A stretch of 47,912 bases of DNA from Ferrovibrio sp. (lineage in GTDB: Bacteria; Pseudomonadota; Alphaproteobacteria; Ferrovibrionales; Ferrovibrionaceae). Below are positions 42,748 to 47,912 of the stretch, in pieces. The translations under genes and the position numbers were made by a program. The stretch spans positions 1 to 47,912 of the forward strand of contig NZ_JAGOLP010000024.1 of assembly GCF_017994015.1 (NCBI RefSeq). Reading direction: 5' to 3'. The notes below the pieces were generated by a model. The model was not told the origin of the DNA and ran no database searches. It was given only the letters and a program-made list of their open reading frames with translations. Position 1 is the first letter of the stretch, and every line of letters starts with the position of its first letter.

Positions 42748-42762
42748 TAATAATGATTATTA
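42748..42762 (-). promoter_or_regulatory. AT-rich palindrome upstream of the nap operon
   Basis: TAATAAT-G-ATTATTA, a perfect 15-bp palindrome 31-45 nt before napE. It resembles half of an iron-regulator-type box, but no full Fur match is present. I found no FNR-type TTGAT-N4-ATCAA in 42718-42910. Confidence 0.4.
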
Positions 42763-42910
42763 TTTGAGCGATAAGCCGAAATAATCGGCACATAAACCCT
42801 ACACCCGGCTGATCGCCGCTGCAATTAAAAAAGCAGCCTGCATCCTGCATTACACGACACTGGTGCAATGAAGAATTATTATCAGGAATGTCGAAAATGT
42901 TTGGGGAAAC

Positions 42911-42985
42911 TGGTGGGCGGTGAGAGGGTCGAACTCCCGACATCCTCGGTGTAAACGAGGCGCTCTACCACTGAGCTAACCGCCC
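42911..42985 (-). tRNA. tRNA-Val, anticodon UAC
   Basis: A 75-nt cloverleaf with encoded CCA. The acceptor stem GGGCGGT pairs with ACCGCCC (one offset at the base), the D arm reads AGCTCAGTGGTAGAGC, the anticodon stem CCTCG/CGAGG encloses TTTACAC with anticodon TAC, and the T arm holds GTTCGAC. A promoter with a 17-nt spacer lies just upstream on the same strand. The order clpX-lon-hupB-tRNA-Val is usual for alphaproteobacteria. Confidence 0.97.
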
Positions 42986-43009
42986 TGGATGCCAAATTCA
43001 GGCTGGCTG

Positions 43010-43038
43010 CTTATAACACCGCGCGACAGTCCGGGCAA
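43010..43038 (-). promoter_or_regulatory. Promoter of tRNA-Val
   Basis: On the minus strand TTGCCC (43033-43038 complement), 17-nt spacer, TATAAG (43010-43015 complement). The expected +1 lies about 17 nt before the tRNA 5' end. Confidence 0.6.
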
Positions 43039-43087
43039 CGCATGGCCGGCACTGGCTGATGCGGCGAAATTCGGCCACACTTGCGCC

Positions 43088-43546
43088 ATGCTGGCAGCCG
43101 AGTCAAACATGCTTCCCGAGGATCTGGCGCAATTACTGGCGCTGTGGCAACAGAAACGCGGCGCGCGACTGATGCCGGCGCGACGCGACTTCACCGTGGA
43201 GGAATTCGCCCGCTGGCTTGGCCGGCTGCACCTGGTTCGGGTCGAGGGCGATGAAAACGGCATCGAACACAGCGATGGCCGTTATATTGTATTCGCCACC
43301 GCCTCGGTGGAACGTTATGGCCGCGAGATGACTGGCAAATGCCTGAGCCAATATGCGCCGCCTGAAATGGCCCGGCGCGCGCTGGCCGATCATTATGCCC
43401 TGCTACACGAACGCGGGCCGCTGCAAAGCCATGTCAATGACAGCTTCGGCCCGGTGCTGATGCACTGGACCCGCCTAGCCCTGCCGCTGAGTGAAGACGG
43501 CCAGCGCATCGACCGCTATCTGGTCGGCCTGCACTACCATCTTTAG
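43088..43546 (+). CDS. PAS domain protein (PAS_5 type)
   Basis: A 152-residue protein from MLAAESNMLPEDL (43088). The frame continues to 42989 but that part overlaps the tRNA promoter and is not homologous. The pattern WQQKRGARLMPARRDFTVEEFARWLGRLHLV followed by a short PAS core (GRYIVFATASVERYGREMTGK...) is that of the small alphaproteobacterial PAS_5 family, often found beside housekeeping genes and tRNAs. Cytoplasmic, single domain, ligand and partner unknown. Convergent with hupB. Confidence 0.75.
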   Translation: MLAAESNMLPEDLAQLLALWQQKRGARLMPARRDFTVEEFARWLGRLHLVRVEGDENGIEHSDGRYIVFATASVERYGREMTGKCLSQYAPPEMARRALADHYALLHERGPLQSHVNDSFGPVLMHWTRLALPLSEDGQRIDRYLVGLHYHL

Positions 43547-43568
43547 TCAGCCAGCTGTAATCAGCAGA

Positions 43569-43841
43569 TCAGCCGACAGCTTCCTTCAGCGTCTTGCCGG
43601 CGCGGAATTTGGCCTGGCGTGTCGGCGGCAGCTCGATGCGTTCGCCGGTGCGCGGGTTGCGGCCCGGGCTGGCGCGGCGCGTGCCGACGAAGAAGCTGCC
43701 GAAGCCGACAATGCGCACTTCCTCGCCATTCTTCAGCGAGGCGGTGATCAGATCGAACACCGCCTCCACTGCCCGTTCCGCCTGTTCCTTGCTCAGCCCG
43801 GTGGTCTCGCGCACCTGGACCATCAGATCCTGCTTGTTCAC
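43569..43841 (-). CDS. hupB: DNA-binding protein HU
   Basis: A 90-residue nucleoid protein starting at GTG (43841) with AGGAAAGG about 8 nt upstream. The N-terminal helices (MNKQDLMVQVRETTGLSKEQAERAV) and the DNA-bending arm with the conserved RNPRTGE turn (VGFGSFF...RRASPGRNPRTGERIELP) are diagnostic. It sits 13 nt after the lon stop, the standard lon-hup arrangement, and can be read from the lon promoter. Confidence 0.97.
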   Translation of the reverse strand: MNKQDLMVQVRETTGLSKEQAERAVEAVFDLITASLKNGEEVRIVGFGSFFVGTRRASPGRNPRTGERIELPPTRQAKFRAGKTLKEAVG

Positions 43842-43854
43842 CGTCCAGCCTTTC

Positions 43855-46269
43855 CTAGTGCTTGATCACGCCAAGCTTGGCATTATCGCCTTCGGCTTCC
43901 ACCACCGGCGGCTTGGCGAGGTCTTCGTCATCGGCCCATTCAATCGCAGTCAGCGGGGAAACCAGCGCTTCACGCAGCACTTCCTCGCAGGTCGACATCG
44001 GCAGAATCTCCAGCCCCTTCTTCACATTGTCGGGGATTTCGACCAGATCCTTTTCGTTATCCTTCGGGATCAGCACCTTCTTGATGCCGCCGCGATGCGC
44101 CGCCAGCAGCTTTTCCTTCAAGCCACCAATCGGCAGTACGCGACCGCGCAGCGTCACTTCACCGGTCATCGCCACATCCTTGCGCACCGGAATCCCGGTC
44201 AGCACGGAAACGATGGAGGTGACCATGGCAACACCGGCCGAGGGGCCATCCTTGGGCGTGGCGCCTTCCGGCACGTGGATATGGATGTCGCGCTTATCAA
44301 AGATCGGCGGCTTGACACCGAAGGCCACGGCACGCGACCGCACGTAGGAGCGCGCCGCCTGCACCGATTCCTGCATCACTTCGCCAAGCTTGCCGGTGAT
44401 CGTCATGCGGCCCTTGCCGGGCAGCATCACGGCTTCGATCGACAAAAGCTCGCCGCCCACTTCGGTCCAGGCCAGACCGGTGGTGGTGCCGACCAGGTCT
44501 TCCAGCTCGGCCTCGCCATAGCGGTATTTGCGCACGCCGGCATATTTTTCCAGATTCTCCGGCGTCACCTTCACGCTCTTGCTGTCGGTGGTGAGGATTT
44601 CCTTCACCGCCTTGCGCGTCAGGTTGGCGATTTCACGCTCCAGGCTGCGCACACCGGATTCCCGCGTGTAATAGCGGATCATGTCGCGCAGGCCTTCATC
44701 GGTGATCGACCATTCACCCTTTTTCAGACCTGCCGCCGTGATCTGCTTTTCGATCAGATGGCGCTTGCAGATTTCCAGCTTCTCATCCTCGGTATAGCCG
44801 GGGATGCGGATGATCTCCATGCGATCCAGCAGCGGCTGCGGCATGCGCAGGCTGTTGGCGGTGCAGATGAACATCACGTCTGAGAGGTCGTAATCAACTT
44901 CCAGGTAATGGTCGTTGAAGCTGTTATTCTGCTCGGGGTCGAGCACCTCCAGCAATGCCGAAGACGGATCGCCGCGGAAATCCTGGCCCATCTTGTCGAT
45001 TTCATCGAGCAGGAAGAGCGGATTGGTGCTCTTGGCCTTCTTCATCGACTGCACGATCTTGCCCGGCATCGAGCCGATATAGGTGCGGCGATGGCCACGG
45101 ATCTCGGCTTCATCGCGCACACCGCCCAGCGACATGCGCACGAAGTTGCGGCCGGTGGCGCGCGCAATCGACTTGCCGAGCGAGGTCTTGCCGACGCCGG
45201 GCGGGCCGACCAGGCAGAGGATCGGGCCCTTCAGCTTGGCCGAGCGCTGCTGCACCGCCAGATATTCCAGGATACGTTCCTTGACCTTGTCGAGGCCGTA
45301 ATGATCGTCGTTCAGCACGCCCTCGGCGTTCTTCACGTCCTTGCGCACCTTGGTGCGCTTCTGCCACGGGATCGACAGCATCCAGTCGAGATAATTGCGG
45401 ATCACGGTGGCTTCGGCCGACATCGGGCTCATCGAGCGCAGCTTCTTCAATTCGGCCTGCGCCTTTTCGCGCGCCTCCTTGGTCAGCTTGGTGGTCTTGA
45501 TGCGCTGCTCCAGCTCGGCCAGTTCGTCGCGGCCATCCTCGCCTTCGCCCAGCTCCTTCTGGATCGCCTTGAGCTGTTCGTTGAGGTAATATTCGCGCTG
45601 GGTCTTCTCCATCTGGCGCTTGACGCGCGAGCGGATTTTTTTCTCCACCTGCAACACGCCGATCTCGCCTTCCATCAAGGCATAGACCCGCTCCAGCCGC
45701 TCGATCACATTGGCGGCTTCCAGCAATTCCTGCTTCTCGGAAATCTTCACGGTGAGATGCGAAGCCACGGTGTCGGCCAGCTTCGAGGAATCCTCGATCT
45801 GGTTCAGCGATACCAGCACCTCCGGCGGAATCTTCCGGTTCAGCTTCACATATTGCTCAAACTGGTTGATCACCGAGCGGCCCAGCGCCTCTACCTCGCG
45901 CTGCTCGCCCGGCTGATCAGCCAGCGGCTCGGCATAAACCTGGAAGAAATCCGGATTCTCGCTGTATTTCACGATACGGGCGCGCTGGCCGCCTTCCACC
46001 AGCACCTTCACGGTGCCATCGGGCAGGCGCAGCAATTGCAGCACCGACGCAATCGTGCCGACGCTGTGGATATCCTCGGGCTGCGGATTGTCCTGGCCGG
46101 CATTCTTCTGGGCCACAAGCAGAATCTGCTTGTCATCTTTCATCACATCTTCCAGCGCCCGCACCGACTTTTCGCGGCCGACAAAAAGCGGCACGATCAT
46201 ATGCGGAAACACCACGATATCGCGGAGCGGCAGGACTGGATAAAGCTGAGCGCGGGGGGAAGTCGACAT
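43855..46269 (-). CDS. lon: ATP-dependent protease Lon
   Basis: Cytoplasmic AAA+ serine protease that degrades misfolded and regulatory proteins, 804 residues from [17 protein letters not shown] (46269); a GTG 18 nt earlier is an alternative. The N-terminal substrate domain is about 1-300; AAA+ has Walker [10 protein letters not shown] and Walker [10 protein letters not shown]; the protease domain has the catalytic Ser in DGPSAGVAM and Lys in [15 protein letters not shown]. Length is normal for LonA. Confidence 0.98.
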   Translation of the reverse strand: MSTSPRAQLYPVLPLRDIVVFPHMIVPLFVGREKSVRALEDVMKDDKQILLVAQKNAGQDNPQPEDIHSVGTIASVLQLLRLPDGTVKVLVEGGQRARIVKYSENPDFFQVYAEPLADQPGEQREVEALGRSVINQFEQYVKLNRKIPPEVLVSLNQIEDSSKLADTVASHLTVKISEKQELLEAANVIERLERVYALMEGEIGVLQVEKKIRSRVKRQMEKTQREYYLNEQLKAIQKELGEGEDGRDELAELEQRIKTTKLTKEAREKAQAELKKLRSMSPMSAEATVIRNYLDWMLSIPWQKRTKVRKDVKNAEGVLNDDHYGLDKVKERILEYLAVQQRSAKLKGPILCLVGPPGVGKTSLGKSIARATGRNFVRMSLGGVRDEAEIRGHRRTYIGSMPGKIVQSMKKAKSTNPLFLLDEIDKMGQDFRGDPSSALLEVLDPEQNNSFNDHYLEVDYDLSDVMFICTANSLRMPQPLLDRMEIIRIPGYTEDEKLEICKRHLIEKQITAAGLKKGEWSITDEGLRDMIRYYTRESGVRSLEREIANLTRKAVKEILTTDSKSVKVTPENLEKYAGVRKYRYGEAELEDLVGTTTGLAWTEVGGELLSIEAVMLPGKGRMTITGKLGEVMQESVQAARSYVRSRAVAFGVKPPIFDKRDIHIHVPEGATPKDGPSAGVAMVTSIVSVLTGIPVRKDVAMTGEVTLRGRVLPIGGLKEKLLAAHRGGIKKVLIPKDNEKDLVEIPDNVKKGLEILPMSTCEEVLREALVSPLTAIEWADDEDLAKPPVVEAEGDNAKLGVIKH

Positions 46270-46643
46270 GCTAAATCTTTGTCTCACTCGGGCGCCGGGG
46301 TGATCCCGGCGGCAACCGTTAACGGGTAAGATGGGAGCTTGATGCTGCTACGTCAAGCCATGCCCCCCGCCACAAATCCCGGCAAACCGCCGCTCTGGCT
46401 CTTGGCAAGCAATTAGGCCGCGAACAGACGATTCGGGACTCGGGCCGCGCTGGGGATGACTGCATTCTTTTTGCGCCCGTGCTTCGACATTGCCAAGCAC
46501 CGACGCCGACATCCACTCCGCCACCGCCAAGACAACCGCTGCTCTCGTCACGCACGGCCCTGACCCGCAGCTTTCAAGCTTAACTTGGCGTTGTTCGCAG
46601 CGGCCAGAATTCCCAACAAAGTCGCCGTGGTCGACGCAGGCCG

Positions 46644-46712
46644 ACCATCCACGAGTGTTGTTTTTTCACCTAGTTAAGTGAAAAACGTGGATGGTACGCC
46701 TTCGCGTACCAT
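46644..46712. repeat. Nested palindromes
   Basis: ACCATCCACG (46644-46653) pairs with CGTGGATGGT (46686-46695) and, inside it, TTTTTCAC (46662-46669) with GTGAAAAA (46678-46685), leaving an 8-nt bulge on the left arm. The right arm overlaps a second hairpin, ATGGTACGC-CTTC-GCGTACCAT (46691-46712), so the two may be alternative folds. A further AGAACAC/GTGTTCT pair lies at 46735-46762. Confidence 0.75.
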
Positions 46713-46924
46713 GACGGCTTTGCTTTGGTGGCATAGAACACTTTTTTGCGCGCCCGTGTTCTGCCGCAGCAAGATCGCCGGGCGTGGCACACGGCTGTCC
46801 GGTTTAGGTTTTGTCGGAGTGTCGAAAGACACGGCATTGCTGAGTTTTTGGCACTTCGTGCCTTGACCAGACACGAAATCAGCGCTGCTGAAATATTGCA
46901 GCGCTCAAATCCATCACCCTCACC

Positions 46925-47024
46925 GTCGTCATGCCCGGGCTTGACCCGGGCATCCAATTTTCTCCGGAATTCAGATAAATTTCTGCAAAAAAAACGGGAT
47001 GCCCGCATTCGCGGGCATGACGAC
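46925..47024. repeat. Composite palindromic intergenic repeat
   Basis: Two hairpins, ATGCCCGGG-CTTGA-CCCGGGCAT (46931-46953) and ATGCCCGC-ATTC-GCGGGCAT (46999-47018), are themselves the ends of a larger inverted repeat: GTCGTCATGCCCG (46925-46937) with CGGGCATGACGAC (47012-47024). This matches the abundant REP-like mosaic of alphaproteobacterial spacers, usually mistranslated as HARECGHPVFF...WMPGSSPGMT. Confidence 0.8.
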
Positions 47025-47128
47025 TTACTGGGGCGCTAACAGCCCATCGGATTAAACCGCACAGTCGTGGGTCGTGGCCCGGCGATGACGAAATGTCAGC
47101 CAGAATACCTATATTGGCGGCCGGATTC

Positions 47129-47144
47129 TGTTTCACGTGAAACA
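47129..47144. other. parS: parS-type ParB binding site
   Basis: TGTTTCACGTGAAACA, a perfect 16-bp palindrome identical to the conserved bacterial chromosomal parS consensus. ParB loads here and spreads to guide origin segregation. parS sites cluster near the replication origin, so the window is probably origin-proximal. Confidence 0.85.
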
Positions 47145-47180
47145 ATACGCGAACATTCCAGACTCCTCCCCCAAAATGCA

Positions 47181-47206
47181 AATGCCCGGCGCGAAGGCCG
47201 GGCATT
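47181..47206 (-). terminator. Hairpin terminator after clpX
   Basis: AATGCCCGGC (47181-47190) and GCCGGGCATT (47197-47206) are perfect 10-bp arms around a 6-nt loop, 36 nt after the clpX stop. The T-run on the minus strand (TGCATTTTGG) is short, so efficiency is uncertain. Confidence 0.7.
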
Positions 47207-47241
47207 ACACAATTTTGTGAGCTTATCGGGAAAACCAGCGT

Positions 47242-47912
47242 TCAGGCGCCGATATCCTCGCGCTTGCGGTCGGCATAGATTTGCAGCGGCTTGGCGCGGC
47301 CTTCCACCACTTCGGGCGAAATCACCACTTCCTCGACGCCTTCCATGTTGGGCAATTCAAACATGGTATCAAGCAGGATGCCTTCCATGATCGAGCGCAG
47401 GCCGCGCGCGCCGGTCTTGCGCGCAATCGCCCGGCGGGCGATGCCGGCCACAGCATCGTCGGTGAAGGTGAGGCGCACATCTTCCATGTCGAACAGGCGC
47501 TGATACTGCTTCACCAGCGCATTCTTCGGCTTGGACAGGATGTCCACCAGGGCGCTCTCATCCAGATCCTGCAAGGTGGCAATCACCGGCAGGCGGCCGA
47601 TGAATTCCGGGATCAGGCCAAACTTCAGCAGATCGTCGGGTTCCACTTCGGCCAGGATATCGCCGGCGCGGCGTTCATCGGGGCCACGCACTTCGGCACC
47701 AAAGCCCATCGAGGTGCCTTTGCCGCGCGCCGAGATGATCTTTTCCAGACCGGCAAAGGCGCCGCCGCAGATGAACAGGATATTGGTGGTATCCACTTGC
47801 AGGAATTCCTGCTGCGGATGCTTGCGGCCGCCCTGCGGCGGCACGCTGGCCACAGTGCCTTCCATGATCTTGAGCAAGGCCTGCTGCGCGCCCTCGCCCG
47901 ACACATCGCGGG
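47242..47912 (-). CDS. clpX: ATP-dependent Clp protease ATP-binding subunit ClpX, 5' part beyond window
   Basis: The C-terminal half of ClpX, the AAA+ unfoldase that feeds ClpP. The frame is open to the window edge ([19 protein letters not shown] begins it). Visible: [19 protein letters not shown], the sensor-1 region [16 protein letters not shown], the RKD-type pore/GFGAEV segment, EFIGRLPV with the arginine finger, and sensor 2 [21 protein letters not shown]. The Walker motifs lie outside. The stop at 47242-47244 is followed by a hairpin. Adjacent lon and hupB are the usual neighbours. Confidence 0.97.
   Translation of the reverse strand, partial: RDVSGEGAQQALLKIMEGTVASVPPQGGRKHPQQEFLQVDTTNILFICGGAFAGLEKIISARGKGTSMGFGAEVRGPDERRAGDILAEVEPDDLLKFGLIPEFIGRLPVIATLQDLDESALVDILSKPKNALVKQYQRLFDMEDVRLTFTDDAVAGIARRAIARKTGARGLRSIMEGILLDTMFELPNMEGVEEVVISPEVVEGRAKPLQIYADRKREDIGA

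Larger units (their letters stand above)
46270..47241. other. Hairpin-rich spacer between lon and clpX
   Basis: Nearly 1 kb with no gene I can support. It holds the lon 5' region (with a CCGTTAACGG palindrome at 46316-46325), a plain stretch to about 46640, a run of strong palindromes from 46644 to 47024, a parS site and the clpX terminator. Frames translated here are accidental; one reads the well-known intergenic-repeat peptide. Confidence 0.7.

Noticed and set aside
42761..42775. TTGAGCGATAA-type sequence as an FNR box before nap
   Set aside because: It does not fit TTGAT-N4-ATCAA in either half with correct spacing.
44908..46329. A 473-codon plus-strand frame opposite lon
   Set aside because: Low-complexity His/Leu/Arg shadow of Lon.
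46319..46555. Short frames upstream of lon
   Set aside because: No homology-like pattern, no ribosome site, and codon use unlike the neighbours.
46879..47205. A 108-codon minus-strand frame in the lon-clpX spacer
   Set aside because: It translates the standard intergenic-repeat peptide (RHARECGHPVFF, WMPGSSPGMT) and spans hairpins, parS and the clpX terminator.

Overview
The window reads as a chromosomal segment of an alphaproteobacterium, most likely a Rhodospirillales-type or related metabolically versatile organism. The evidence is the order clpX, lon, hupB, tRNA-Val(UAC) and a PAS_5-type protein at the right end, a trifunctional PutA with a ribbon-helix-helix domain, a napEFDABC operon, a perfect 16-bp ParB site (parS) between clpX and lon, and palindromic intergenic repeats of the kind common in this class. 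Both ends are cut: an AroE-family gene lacks its start on the left, and clpX lacks its 5' part on the right.

Layout. (1) 1-8.5 kb: an AroE-family dehydrogenase runs convergent to a run of minus-strand genes: an MDR oxidoreductase, a PNPOx-fold flavoprotein, an Ldh2-family dehydrogenase, an XRE-cupin regulator and putA. ATTTGCAT half-sites lie before the regulator and before the Ldh2 gene, and GTTGCA-type PutA sites lie before putA. This suggests a module for proline or related imino acids. (2) 8.6-14 kb: a LivKHMGF ABC importer whose last gene is a Rid-like, possibly deaminase protein. (3) 14.2-18 kb: a three-subunit molybdenum hydroxylase (XDH/CoxLMS family), divergent from a LysR regulator. 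(4) 19-23.7 kb: an SsuABC/TauABC-type importer fused operonically to a fumarate-reductase-like flavoprotein and a minimal [2Fe-2S] protein. (5) 23.7-32.5 kb: a seven-gene minus-strand operon of amidase, TRAP transporter (Q, M, P) and a second molybdenum hydroxylase whose Fe-S subunit is fused to a CoxG-like domain. (6) 32.9-38.1 kb: a MarR regulator, a ring-hydroxylating dioxygenase in which Rieske ferredoxin, ferredoxin reductase and catalytic alpha subunit form one 951-residue reading frame with a separate beta subunit, then divergently an ABM-domain protein and a maleylpyruvate/maleylacetoacetate isomerase. (7) 38.1-42.7 kb: napEFDABC, including a 55-residue NapE. (8) 42.9-47.9 kb: tRNA-Val, a PAS protein, HU, Lon, a hairpin-rich spacer with parS, and ClpX.

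How it may work together (inference): regions 3-6 look like a catabolic island for aromatic or heteroaromatic acids and amides. Import by TRAP or ABC systems would be followed by amide hydrolysis, Mo-dependent ring hydroxylation, Rieske hydroxylation (the alpha subunit resembles salicylate 5-hydroxylase NagG) and a NagL-like isomerase. No ring-cleavage dioxygenase lies in the window. A 17-bp motif, TTTTRTTCAGYATACCW, occurs before the SsuABC/flavoprotein operon and twice in the divergent promoter of the dioxygenase. This hints at common control of loci about 18 kb apart. The strongest candidate for something undescribed is the single-chain ferredoxin-reductase-oxygenase, which still carries a Shine-Dalgarno and GTG exactly at the start of its oxygenase part.
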